Assembly (NCBI GenBank): GCA_016291135.1 | Contig: JAEFAE010000022.1 | Location: forward strand, 1-42,323 | DNA length: 42,323 nt | Reading direction: 5' to 3' | From: Bacteroidales bacterium | GTDB taxonomy: Bacteria > Bacteroidota > Bacteroidia > Bacteroidales > F082 | In this document: one piece after another, positions 17,766 to 26,313 of the stretch | How the letters are laid out: each line of letters begins with the position of its first letter | Numbering within the stretch: the first letter of the stretch is position 1 | Notes under the pieces: generated by a model | What the model saw: only the letters and a program-made list of their open reading frames with translations | Database searches by the model: none | Told to the model about the DNA's origin: nothing | Program-made: the position numbers and the translations under genes

Positions 17766-19493
17766 TTAGTCAACGTTGTCGTGCAGGAATGAGTTTTCGG
17801 AACTGATTCCCTTGCCGGTTGACGCGTAACGGGAAACCTCTTCCTCGGGGATGGTCTCCTCGTAGTTCATGTCTCTCCGCATGTAGGCCGGCTGGCGCTC
17901 CAGCTCTTCGAGGCCCTTCTGGGTCTTGAAGTTGAGGCTCAGGGCTCTGAGACGGTTGCGTTTGAGTTCCTCCTTGGGGTCGTAGGCCTTGGTCTTGGGG
18001 GATTCAATGACCATGGTGGCCGTCTCCGCGGGGGCTTCCTGGGCAGCGAAGTCGTTGCTGCGGTAGTTGGAGAACTCGAAGCCTTCGTCATCATCGTGGT
18101 TGGTGGCGAAGGGGTTGTCGAACACCTTCACGCTGGGCGTCGGCTCCGGCTGGGGCGTGACGCTCACCGGTTCGCTGACGGGGGCCGGTTCGGGCTTGAA
18201 GGCCGGGGCCTCGAAGGTGAGGCGGTCGTCTTTTTCGTCGAGGGTGTGCACTACGGGATGCGGGGTCTCGTTGTGGTCCTCCGGCACGGAAGGTGTTTCA
18301 GGTAGCGGCTGTGCCACGGGTTGGGCGGCAGGCTGTGCTGCCGGCTGCGAAGCCATCGGGGCGGTCGGGGCAGGCTCGGCCTTGGCTTCGGCCGGTGCCT
18401 GAGTCTCGTTCAGCTGATGCACGGTGCGGTGCTGCGACACCTCAGGGGTCGTGAGCGGCACGCACACTTCCGGCTTCTGGCTCTTGGCCTCCACCTTCGG
18501 CATCCTGTTTTCCGGCTTGCTGTTGCTCTCGAAGCCGGTGGCGATGAGGGTCACGCTGATCTCGTCGCCCAGCGACTCATCGATGCCGTTACCCCAGATC
18601 ACATCGGAGCAGTTGCCGCAGATGCTCTGGGTGTATTCGGTCATCTCGACCACCTCGTCGAGCGAGACTTCGTCGGTGCCGCTGGTGATGTAGAGCAGCA
18701 CGTTCTTGGCGCCTTCGATGTTGGAGTCGTTGAGCAGCGGGGAGTTGATGGCCAGCTTGATGGCTTCCTCGGCGCGGTTCTCGCCGCGGGCACGGCCGGT
18801 ACCCATGATGGCGCGGCCGCTGTCTTTCATTACGGTCTTGACGTCCTCGAAGTCGACGTTGACATAGCCCGTCACGGTGATGATCTCGGCGATGCCCTTG
18901 GCGGCGGTGGTCAACACGTCGTCGGCTTTCTTGAAGGCCTCGGTGAGTTTCATGTTGCCGTATTCGTCGCGGAGCTTGTCGCTGCTGATGATGATGAGGG
19001 TATCGACGTTCTTCTTGAGTTCCTCGATACCTGCCTGGGCCTGCTGTTTGCGGCGGCGTCCCTCGCATTCGAAGGGCAGCGTCACGATGCCGACGGTGAG
19101 GATGTTCTTCTCCTTGGCGATGCGGGCCACCACCGGGGCGGCGCCCGTGCCGGTGCCGCCACCCATGCCGGCGGTCACAAACAGCATCTTGGTATGGTCG
19201 TCGAGGACCTTGCTGATCTCGTCTTCGCTACTCAGGGCGGCTTCGCGTCCCACGTTGGGGTCGTTGCCGGCACCCAGCTCGCGCTTGCCTAAGTGGATCT
19301 TGGTGGGCACCTGGCTGCGTGTCAGGGCCTGGTAGTCGGTGTTGCAGAGTACGAAGTCCACGCCTTGGATGCCTTCTTCGAGCATGTGGTTCACGGCGTT
19401 GCCGCCGCCACCGCCTACACCGATCACCTTGATGTAGTTCGACGGCTTCTCGCAGAGCGGCTTAAACATATCGTTATTAGTATAGCTTTCCAT
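17766..19493 (-). CDS. ftsZ: Cell division protein FtsZ with long C-terminal linker
   Basis: Tubulin-like GTPase forming the division ring. The GTPase core covers about residues 18-320, with the tubulin signature GGGTGTG at 111-117 and the catalytic T7 loop (VNVDFEDVKTVMKD) at about 211-224. The protein has 575 residues, longer than most FtsZ. An unusually long Pro/Ala/Glu-rich linker (about 325-510) includes a PAAQPAAQPVAQP repeat. It is followed by a conserved tail with LEELERQPAYMRR and the terminal LHDNVD typical of Bacteroidota. It is the last dcw gene, 17 bases after ftsA. Confidence 0.97.
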   Translation of the reverse strand: MESYTNNDMFKPLCEKPSNYIKVIGVGGGGGNAVNHMLEEGIQGVDFVLCNTDYQALTRSQVPTKIHLGKRELGAGNDPNVGREAALSSEDEISKVLDDHTKMLFVTAGMGGGTGTGAAPVVARIAKEKNILTVGIVTLPFECEGRRRKQQAQAGIEELKKNVDTLIIISSDKLRDEYGNMKLTEAFKKADDVLTTAAKGIAEIITVTGYVNVDFEDVKTVMKDSGRAIMGTGRARGENRAEEAIKLAINSPLLNDSNIEGAKNVLLYITSGTDEVSLDEVVEMTEYTQSICGNCSDVIWGNGIDESLGDEISVTLIATGFESNSKPENRMPKVEAKSQKPEVCVPLTTPEVSQHRTVHQLNETQAPAEAKAEPAPTAPMASQPAAQPAAQPVAQPLPETPSVPEDHNETPHPVVHTLDEKDDRLTFEAPAFKPEPAPVSEPVSVTPQPEPTPSVKVFDNPFATNHDDDEGFEFSNYRSNDFAAQEAPAETATMVIESPKTKAYDPKEELKRNRLRALSLNFKTQKGLEELERQPAYMRRDMNYEETIPEEEVSRYASTGKGISSENSFLHDNVD

Positions 19494-19510
19494 AGTTTTA
19501 TAGTGTTTTA

Positions 19511-20881
19511 TTATTCGTTAATTTCGTCTGCTGAGAAGAACTTGGTGATGATCTGGGTCAAGTCGAATCCCTTGTGCCCGGATTTTCCGCTGCGGGGCTT
19601 CCGGCGGCTGCGACGGCCAGTGTCCTCTTCGGTGTCCTCGATGGGTTCAACCGGTTCCTCTTTGGGGGTTTCCTTGGGGATGACGGTCACGGGCTCTTTC
19701 TTGTGGAGCCGTTCCATGCGCTCCTGGTGTTCCGCACGGGCGATGCCTTCGATGACAAGACCGATACCCGTGGCGTACATCGGGCTGGCGAGTTCCTTGG
19801 CGGTGTCTTCGGAGAGGTGCTCGTTCGGATAGCCGATGCGTACGTCGAGTCCCGTCTTGAAGGCGGCGAGTTGCTGGATGTGTTTCATCATGGCGCCACC
19901 ACCGGTGAGCACGATGCCTGCGATGAGCTGGTGCTGGGAGTTGACCTTCTGGATCTCGTAGTTGGTGAGGTCGAAGATCTCTTCCATGCGGGCCTGGATG
20001 ATGTGGGCGAGGTTCTTGAAGGAGATCTCCTTGGGTGGCCGGTTGCGGATGCCCGGAATCGACACCAGCTCGTCGTCACGGTTCTCGCTGACCACGGCCG
20101 ATCCAAACTTGACTTTGACGTCCTCGGCGTAGCGGCGGATGATGGAACAACCCTTGCTGATGTCTTCGGTGATGATGTTGCCTCCGAACGGGATGACCGC
20201 GGAGTGATAGATCTTGTTTTCATGGAAGATGGCGATGTCGGTGGTGCCGCCTCCGATGTCAACGAGGGCCACACCCGCTTCCTTCTCCTCTTCGTCGAGC
20301 ACGGCCTCGGCCGAGGCGATGGGCTCCAGGATCATGTGATCCATCTCCAAGCCGGCGCGTTCGATGCATTTCTGGATGTTCATGGCAGCGGCCGTCTGTC
20401 CGATGATCACATGGAAGTTGGCCTCCAGCTTGCTGCCCAGCATGCCTTTCGGGGTGGTGCCGATCTCGCCGTCCACATAGTACTCCTGCGGGATGACGTC
20501 GATGATCTCCTCGCCGGGGGTCATGTTGATCTTAAAGGTGTCTTGACGCAGTTTCTCAAGCTCGTCCTCGCTGATCTCGATGTCGCGGTTGTCGCGCATC
20601 ATCACGCCCCGGTGCTGGAGGCTCTTGATGTGCTGGCCAGCGATACCTACGTTGACGGACTTGATGTCCACGTTCGACTGTGCCGACGCCTCGTCGACTG
20701 CCGTCTTGATGGCGTTGACGGTCTCGTCGATGTTGGTCACGATGCCCCTGCTTACTCCTGTGGATGCGGCTTTGCCGTAACCCAGGATCTCGATTTTGCC
20801 ATTGGCGCCCTTGCGGCCTACGATGCAGGCGATCTTAGTGGTGCCGATGTCTAATCCTACGATGATTTTTCCTTCACTCAT
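19511..20881 (-). CDS. ftsA: Cell division protein FtsA
   Basis: Actin-like ATPase that anchors FtsZ to the membrane. It has 456 residues. The phosphate-1 loop is VGLDIGTTKIACIVG (about 8-22) and the phosphate-2 segment is ALVDIGGGTTDIAIF. The C-terminus has a basic, disordered stretch (RRSRRKPRSGKSGHK) followed by a short amphipathic helix (FDLTQIITKFF) suited to membrane attachment. It sits between ftsQ (7-base gap) and ftsZ (17-base gap). Confidence 0.96.
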   Translation of the reverse strand: MSEGKIIVGLDIGTTKIACIVGRKGANGKIEILGYGKAASTGVSRGIVTNIDETVNAIKTAVDEASAQSNVDIKSVNVGIAGQHIKSLQHRGVMMRDNRDIEISEDELEKLRQDTFKINMTPGEEIIDVIPQEYYVDGEIGTTPKGMLGSKLEANFHVIIGQTAAAMNIQKCIERAGLEMDHMILEPIASAEAVLDEEEKEAGVALVDIGGGTTDIAIFHENKIYHSAVIPFGGNIITEDISKGCSIIRRYAEDVKVKFGSAVVSENRDDELVSIPGIRNRPPKEISFKNLAHIIQARMEEIFDLTNYEIQKVNSQHQLIAGIVLTGGGAMMKHIQQLAAFKTGLDVRIGYPNEHLSEDTAKELASPMYATGIGLVIEGIARAEHQERMERLHKKEPVTVIPKETPKEEPVEPIEDTEEDTGRRSRRKPRSGKSGHKGFDLTQIITKFFSADEINE

Positions 20882-20888
20882 AATGTTA

Positions 20889-21665
20889 TTATTTTGTACA
20901 CACGATTTGATTTTTATAGCGTAGGTTCAAGGTCTTGTACCCGTTCAGTTCCTCCGTCCCGAGGTATTTTTCCAGCAGGGTCCGGAGCCGTGCCAGCTTG
21001 GTGTCCACCAGACAGGTGTCGCCCAGCACGACGCGTGCGTCGAGGTTGTTGACCATGAGTTCATATTCGTTGCGGCTGTTCCGATGGATCAGCCCGATGC
21101 AGCTGTTCAGGAAAGGATCGCGCTGGATGGCCAGGGCGATGTGCAGCGCCTCTTGGATGCCCGACCCGAGATAGAGGCTGTCTGACACAGGGCAGCGGTG
21201 CTTCAGCACGTTGAAGTCGAATTGGCCACTGGCCAGCAGCATCCTCGGGGTGTAGTGCTCGCTCGATGGGAGAAGCATGCCCTCGGCGGTGACATAGACC
21301 GACTGGGTGTTCTGGTTGAAGACGCGGAGCACGGGCTCGTATTCCTTGGCGTGGATGATGAGCGTGTCGTTGAGGCCGATGTAGGCGCCCGACTGTTCCA
21401 CCCAGGGGTTGTTGTTGAGGTATTGTTGCACCTCCCGCAGCTTGATGCGGTGGAGGGGCGTCTGGCCTTCGAGGTTGCACAGGGCTTCCATGTAACCGAC
21501 CACGCTGTCGTGCTCGACAAAGCCTGTGGGGTGGTGTCGCTCCAGGTCGAAACGCACGCCCTTCAGCGTGGTCTCGAGGTACCACTTCCGTCCGAAGACG
21601 AAGAGCACCACCAAGGCGGCTCCCGTCAGGGCCCATAATACGATGCGCAAGATCTTCTTTACCAT
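20889..21665 (-). CDS. ftsQ: Cell division protein FtsQ
   Basis: Single-pass membrane protein of the divisome. From MVKKILRIVLW it has 258 residues: a transmembrane helix at about residues 4-24, then a periplasmic region that begins with a POTRA-like segment and continues with the FtsQ beta domain. The frame is open upstream to 21788 but that part lies inside murC; the chosen ATG overlaps the murC stop by 7 bases, consistent with coupling. Sequence similarity is low, as usual for FtsQ, so position supports the call. Confidence 0.88.
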   Translation of the reverse strand: MVKKILRIVLWALTGAALVVLFVFGRKWYLETTLKGVRFDLERHHPTGFVEHDSVVGYMEALCNLEGQTPLHRIKLREVQQYLNNNPWVEQSGAYIGLNDTLIIHAKEYEPVLRVFNQNTQSVYVTAEGMLLPSSEHYTPRMLLASGQFDFNVLKHRCPVSDSLYLGSGIQEALHIALAIQRDPFLNSCIGLIHRNSRNEYELMVNNLDARVVLGDTCLVDTKLARLRTLLEKYLGTEELNGYKTLNLRYKNQIVCTK

Positions 21666-23005
21666 TGGCTGATCATCGTTTGAAGCGGTTCCACAAAGCG
21701 GTCGATATTGCCTGCGCCCATGGTGACCAGCAGCTCGGGACGGCGTGCGTCGATGAGCTCGAGCAGCCGTTCCTTGGGGCAGAGGCATTTGTTGGGTATG
21801 GTGATCCGGTCGAGCAAGGCCTGGGAGGTGACGCCTTCGATGGGTTGCTCGCGGGCGGGGTAGATGTCAAGTAAAATCAGGTCGTCGGCCATTGCCAGCG
21901 CGCTGGCAAAGTCTTCCATGAAGTCGCGTGTACGAGTGAAGAGATGCGGTTGGAAGACCAACGTCACCCGTTTGGAGGGGAATGACGTCTTGATGGCCGA
22001 CAGACAAGATTTTATTTCTTCGGGGTGATGGGCGTAGTCGTCGATGTAGCAATGACGGCTGTTCTTCACCCGGATGTCGAAACGGCGCTGCACGCCCCGG
22101 AAGGTGGCGAGCGCGGCGGCGATGCCTTCGGGCTCGAGGCCCAAGGTGGCCGTGGCGGCGAAGGCGGCGGTGGCGTTCAGCACGTTGTGGAGGCCCGCCA
22201 TGTTCAGATGCACGGGGGTGCGCTCCTCGTCGTGGACAAGCACGAAGTCGGTCTCGCCGTCGTGCTGTTCGATGTCGCTGGCCTGGAATGCGTTGTCCGG
22301 GCCGAAGCCGAAACGCAGCTGTGGGGCGGTCTCACCCTCCAGGGCGAGGCCTTCCTTGACGATGACGCAGTCGTCGCTGAGCGCGGCGAACTGCTCGAAG
22401 CCTTCCACCAGATGGCGCTGGTCGCCGTAGATGTCGAGATGGTCGGCGTCGATGGCGTTGACGATGCTGATGTTGGGGGCCAGCCGCAGGAAGGAGCGGT
22501 CGTACTCGTCGGCTTCCACCACCAGCACCGACTCGGGACCGCGGCCCAGGTGGAGGTTGCTGCCGAAGTTGTTGGCGATGCCGCCGATGAAGGCGGTCAT
22601 GTCGACGCCGTTCTCCTTGAGGATGTGGGCCACCATGGCGGTGGTGGTGGTCTTGCCGTGAGTGCCTGCCACGGCGATGGTGTAATGCTCCTTGGAGATC
22701 AAGCCGAGTGCCTCGGAGCGTTTCAGCAACGGGATGTTGCGGCTACGGAGGGCCTGTAGCTCGCCCAGACTGGAGGGTACCGCAGGGGTATAGACGGCCA
22801 GGTCGATGAGGGCAGGCAATGATTCAGGTAGGTCTTCATAATGGATTGCCATGCCCTCACGTTCCAGCTGTCGGGTCAGGGGAGAGGGGGTAAGGTCGTA
22901 GCCCGACACCGCCCAGCCCCGGCTCTGGTAATACCGTGCCAAGGCGCTCATGCCGATGCCGCCGATGCCTACGAAATACACCCGTTTCATCCCTTCGTTA
23001 TTCAT
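21659..23005 (-). CDS. murC: UDP-N-acetylmuramate--L-alanine ligase
   Basis: Cytoplasmic Mur ligase adding L-alanine to UDP-MurNAc. It has 448 residues with the three Mur domains: an N-terminal UDP-binding fold (FVGIGGIGMSALA, 11-23), the ATP-binding domain with GTHGKT at 114-119, and a C-terminal domain with DDYAHHPEEI. It begins 21 bases after murG and overlaps ftsQ. Confidence 0.97.
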   Translation of the reverse strand: MNNEGMKRVYFVGIGGIGMSALARYYQSRGWAVSGYDLTPSPLTRQLEREGMAIHYEDLPESLPALIDLAVYTPAVPSSLGELQALRSRNIPLLKRSEALGLISKEHYTIAVAGTHGKTTTTAMVAHILKENGVDMTAFIGGIANNFGSNLHLGRGPESVLVVEADEYDRSFLRLAPNISIVNAIDADHLDIYGDQRHLVEGFEQFAALSDDCVIVKEGLALEGETAPQLRFGFGPDNAFQASDIEQHDGETDFVLVHDEERTPVHLNMAGLHNVLNATAAFAATATLGLEPEGIAAALATFRGVQRRFDIRVKNSRHCYIDDYAHHPEEIKSCLSAIKTSFPSKRVTLVFQPHLFTRTRDFMEDFASALAMADDLILLDIYPAREQPIEGVTSQALLDRITIPNKCLCPKERLLELIDARRPELLVTMGAGNIDRFVEPLQTMISQW

Positions 23006-23026
23006 GGTTGTCTTTACTTGTTTGTC

Positions 23027-24121
23027 TTATTCTTGTTTGTTGATGGCTTTCAAAATGATGTCTACAATGTCGTTCGCTGCATTCGGACGGGCAAACTGGA
23101 CGATGTTGGCCTTCATTTCCTCCTGCTTGTTCTTGTCGCGCAACAGCTCCTGCAGCTTCGGGATGAGCACCAGCTCGGTCTCGTCGTTGCGTACCATCAG
23201 GGCGGCACCGGCGTCGACGAGTTGCATCGCGTTCTTGGTTTGATGGTCCTCGGCGGCGGTGGGCAACGGCACGAAGATGACGGGTTTCTGTGCCAAGGCG
23301 AGCTCCGAGATGGAGATGGCACCCGCCCGGGAGATGACCACGTCGGCGGCCGAATAGGCGTAGTCCATTCGGTCGATGAACACGGTGGGCTTGATGTGGT
23401 CTTCCAGGTGTGCCTTCTTCACCTCCTTGACGGCTTCGTCGTAGTAGAACTTGCCGGTCTGCCAGATGAGCTGCATGTCGCTGTCCTTGAACTTCTCGAT
23501 CTGGGCGGAGATGCCTTTGTTGATGCCCAGGGCGCCCTGGCTGCCGCCTACCAGCAACACGATGGGCTTGGCAGGATCGACACCGAAGTAGGCAGCCGAC
23601 TCCGCACGGTCGCAGTTGCCGTTGATGTTGTTGCGCAGCGGGTTGCCCGTGAAGTGGAGCTTCATCTGGGGGAACCAGCGGTCGAGGCCGTTGTAGGCCA
23701 CGCAGATGGCCTTGGCCTTGGCACCCAGGTTGCGGTTGGTCTTGCCCGGGTAGGAGTTCTGCTCCTGGATGATGGTGGGGATACCCAGCCAGTTGGCCGC
23801 CTTGAGGGTGGGGCCGCTGGCGAAGCCCCCGACGCCGATCACGGCGTCGGGCTGGAACTCCTTGAGGATCTTCCTTGCCTTCTTGAGGCTGCTGACGATC
23901 TTAAAAGGCAGACTCAGCAGCGAGAGGTCTTTGGTGAACCCGCTGATCCACAGTCCTTCGATCTTGTATCCGGCTTTCGGAACCCGGTCCATCTCCATAC
24001 GGCCTTCGGCGCCGATAAAGAGGATTTCCGCCTCGGGGCAGCGCCGCTTGAGCGCGTCCGCTATGGCAATGGCGGGGAAGATGTGTCCGCCTGTTCCGCC
24101 TCCGCTGATGACAAATTTCAT
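23027..24121 (-). CDS. murG: Undecaprenyl-PP-MurNAc-pentapeptide N-acetylglucosaminyltransferase
   Basis: GT28 glycosyltransferase converting lipid I to lipid II at the inner face of the membrane. It has 364 residues. The glycine-rich loop GGGTGGH is at residues 7-13, and GGSQGALGIN and VISRAGAISISELALAQKP are the expected donor-binding segments. It lies downstream of ftsW but separated from it by a 270-base gap that holds a tandem hairpin repeat, the widest gap in the operon. Confidence 0.97.
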   Translation of the reverse strand: MKFVISGGGTGGHIFPAIAIADALKRRCPEAEILFIGAEGRMEMDRVPKAGYKIEGLWISGFTKDLSLLSLPFKIVSSLKKARKILKEFQPDAVIGVGGFASGPTLKAANWLGIPTIIQEQNSYPGKTNRNLGAKAKAICVAYNGLDRWFPQMKLHFTGNPLRNNINGNCDRAESAAYFGVDPAKPIVLLVGGSQGALGINKGISAQIEKFKDSDMQLIWQTGKFYYDEAVKEVKKAHLEDHIKPTVFIDRMDYAYSAADVVISRAGAISISELALAQKPVIFVPLPTAAEDHQTKNAMQLVDAGAALMVRNDETELVLIPKLQELLRDKNKQEEMKANIVQFARPNAANDIVDIILKAINKQE

Positions 24122-24150
24122 GGTCTATTCGTTTATTGTTTCTTTGTTTT

Positions 24151-24346
24151 CTTTTTTGTCCCAGGGGTTTCCCGTTGGTCAACCCCTACCGTTTTTTGTT
24201 CCAGGGGTTTCCCGTTGGTCAACCCCTACCGTTTTTTGTCCCAGGGGTTTCCCGTTGGTCAACCCCTACCGTTTTTTGTTCCAGGGGTTTCCCATTGGTC
24301 AACCCCTACCGTTTTTTGTTCCAGGGGTTTCCCGTTGGTCAACCCC
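24151..24346 (+). repeat. Tandem array of a 40-bp hairpin repeat inside the dcw operon
   Basis: Unit starts are at 24161, 24201, 24241, 24281 and 24321; the fifth is cut short, and a T-run precedes the first. Units are nearly identical (one CCCATTGG variant, T/C at the unit end). Each contains AGGGGTT and AACCCCT, a 7-bp stem, then ACCG and six T on the plus strand. They therefore look like terminators for antisense transcription. The last unit grades into the GTGGCTACCGATAGGGC block shared with the copy at 1004-1068. Confidence 0.9.
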
Positions 24347-24361
24347 GTGGCTACCGATAGG

Positions 24362-24379
24362 GCACCCCTAACGGGGTGC
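24362..24379. other. Hairpin after the ftsW stop
   Basis: GCACCCC and GGGGTGC form a 7-bp stem with a TAAC loop, 13 bases beyond the ftsW stop codon in the direction of transcription. It belongs to the end block of the dispersed repeat. No T-run follows on the minus strand, so read-through into murG is expected. Confidence 0.5.
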
Positions 24380-24391
24380 GGTTGCCCCTGT

Positions 24392-25738
24392 TTATGCCAT
24401 TCCTTCTGCTACCTCATTTTCTTCTACCATTTCTTCTTCTACCGCTTCATCTTTTGCGTCTTCCGTTTCTTCTTCTGTATGTTGTCTTCCGTCTTCTTCC
24501 AGGCTTCGGGTTACACTGATGATCATCCCGATCGAGAACCCGGTCATCAACATCGACGATCCGCCTTTGCTGATGAAGGGCAGCTGCTGTCCGGTAATGG
24601 GCATCAACCCGGTCGACACCCCCATGTTGATCATGGCCTGCATGATGATGATGAAGGCGATGCCGAACGACAGCATGGCCCCGAAACTGAGCGGCCGTTT
24701 CTTGACGACCTTGGTGGCTCGGGTGAGCAGGATGATATAGAGCAGCATCACAAAGATGCCTCCCAAGAGTCCATATTCCTCGATGATGATGGCATAGATG
24801 CAGTCGGAGAAGGGCTGGGGCAGGAAGTTGCGCTGTCGGCTCTTTCCGGAGCCCTTGCCGAACACGCCTCCCGAAGCGACGGCGATTTTGGCGTACATCT
24901 TCTGGGCGTTGCGGTCGTCGATCTGCAGGGGTGCCTTCGCGGTGTCGGTGCCGGCAGCCTTCTTGGCTTCCTTCTCGAGTTTGGCGGCTTCGATACGGCC
25001 TTGCCAGGTCTTCACGCGGCTGACCCTGGGCTTTTTCTTGGCCTTTTCCTGCAGTTTGGCGTCTTCGGGATGCTGTTCGGCGGCGGCCACCACTTTTTCG
25101 TAGCGGTTGTTGCGGACGCTCGCCACCATGTCGTCGGTGAGGATGTACAGCCCCATGCCCAGGATGGCGATGCCGATGATGGCCATGATGTAGCCGAACT
25201 TGATCTGTCCGATGAACAGCATCACCATGCAGACCACGAAGAGCATCGCGGCCGTGGAGAGGTTCTCGGGGAAGATGGGGGCCACAATTAGGAAGATGGG
25301 CAGCACGATGGGCACCAGCAGTTCCTTGAATTTGTAGTCTTTGGCGCCCCATACCACGATGTACTTGGCTAGGTAGGCGATCAGCACGATCTTGGCCAGC
25401 TCGGAGGTCTGGAATCCCATGATGCTGCGCGAGGCACCGTTGATGCGGCTTCCGAAGAAGTAGGTGAACACCAGCAGGATGACGCAAAACAGCAGCACCA
25501 GCTCGATGCCTCTCGAGAAATGCCGGTAGTCGATGCGCGAGGCGAGGAACATCATGACGAATCCGCCCAGGAGCGTGGCGGCATGCTTCATCAAGACCAT
25601 CTCGTTGTAGGCACCGACCTTGACATGGGCCTCGGAGCTCGTGGCGCTGTACACGGCCAACAGGGAGATCACTCCTAGCAGGAGCGCCACCACCCAGATG
25701 ACCCGGTCGCCTTTCAATATCCTGTTGATGCGGTTCAC
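24392..25738 (-). CDS. ftsW: Cell division peptidoglycan glycosyltransferase FtsW
   Basis: SEDS-family membrane glycosyltransferase that polymerises lipid II at the septum with FtsI. It has 448 residues and about ten transmembrane helices. Conserved SEDS segments include NGASRSIMGFQTSELAK, FPENLSTAAML and FSDCIYAIIIEEYG. The loop before that last segment (about residues 203-280) is unusually long and lysine-rich. The C-terminus ends in an acidic tail of about 40 residues. It lies 12 bases downstream of the MurD-like gene. Confidence 0.95.
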   Translation of the reverse strand: MNRINRILKGDRVIWVVALLLGVISLLAVYSATSSEAHVKVGAYNEMVLMKHAATLLGGFVMMFLASRIDYRHFSRGIELVLLFCVILLVFTYFFGSRINGASRSIMGFQTSELAKIVLIAYLAKYIVVWGAKDYKFKELLVPIVLPIFLIVAPIFPENLSTAAMLFVVCMVMLFIGQIKFGYIMAIIGIAILGMGLYILTDDMVASVRNNRYEKVVAAAEQHPEDAKLQEKAKKKPRVSRVKTWQGRIEAAKLEKEAKKAAGTDTAKAPLQIDDRNAQKMYAKIAVASGGVFGKGSGKSRQRNFLPQPFSDCIYAIIIEEYGLLGGIFVMLLYIILLTRATKVVKKRPLSFGAMLSFGIAFIIIMQAMINMGVSTGLMPITGQQLPFISKGGSSMLMTGFSIGMIISVTRSLEEDGRQHTEEETEDAKDEAVEEEMVEENEVAEGMA

Positions 25739-25750
25739 GTCCCAGTGTTT

Positions 25751-26299
25751 TTATTGGTTCAGTTTCTTCACTTCGTTCACAAAGGCCTCACCCCGTTCGG
25801 CATAGCCCATCTGTTGGTCCTTGCAGGCGGGGGAGAACAGTACGATGTCGTTTTCCTGGGCGACGATGGAGGCGATGTTCACGGCCTCGGCGATGGAGGC
25901 GGCCTCGTAGATCTCGTTCACGTTGCCCTTGAAGGTCATCTCGATGTTTTCTTGTTCCGAGCCCAGGCTGACGATGGCGCGGACCCGTTTCTTGGCGGCC
26001 TCGATGAGCTCGCTGTAGTTGTTGTGGCAGCTGCCTCCCACGATCCAGACCACCGGGTTGACGATGTTCTCGAAGGTGAACCAGGTGGCGTTGACGCTCT
26101 CGGCCATGGAGTCGTCGTAGTACATGACGCCGTCCACGCTGTCGATGTACTGCTGCCGATGCGACTGGCTCTGCAGGTCGCCCATGCAGTTCTTGATGCT
26201 CTCCTTCCGGATCTCAAGGATCTTAGAAGAAATGCCCGAGGCCATGTTGACCGAACGCTTTTGTGCGAGGTTTTCCGTTTTTTCGAATAAGTATCTCAT
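25751..26299 (-). CDS. Standalone MurD C-terminal-domain-like protein
   Basis: A 182-residue protein at the place where murD normally lies (between mraY and ftsW). Residues about 50-182 match the third domain of MurD: a VDGV...DDS segment, a glycine pair at 88-89, LFSPAC at 154-159 and ERG at 168-170. The first two Mur domains, including the ATP P-loop, are absent. The usual NDSKATN motif reads DDSMAES (62-68), losing the lysine. The first 50 residues are helical and unlike MurD. The frame is intact and spacing is tight (14 bases from mraY, 12 to ftsW), so this looks like a maintained gene rather than debris. Ligase activity is not expected; a structural or regulatory role is inferred. Confidence 0.75.
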   Translation of the reverse strand: MRYLFEKTENLAQKRSVNMASGISSKILEIRKESIKNCMGDLQSQSHRQQYIDSVDGVMYYDDSMAESVNATWFTFENIVNPVVWIVGGSCHNNYSELIEAAKKRVRAIVSLGSEQENIEMTFKGNVNEIYEAASIAEAVNIASIVAQENDIVLFSPACKDQQMGYAERGEAFVNEVKKLNQ

Positions 26300-26313
26300 G
26301 GTTCTGTTGTTTA

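Noticed and set aside
24151..24346. Possible CRISPR array
   Set aside because: The units are contiguous with no variable spacers, and no cas genes are present; it is a simple tandem repeat.
22841..25291. 816-codon open frame on the plus strand across murC, murG and ftsW
   Set aside because: It is antisense to three well-supported dcw genes; its length is a by-product of G+C-rich codon use, and its repeated VPGVSRWSTPTVF segments are just the translated 40-bp DNA repeat.
26300..26313. Frameshift that would restore full MurD
   Set aside because: Only 14 bases separate mraY from the MurD-like gene, so there is no DNA that could encode the two missing domains.
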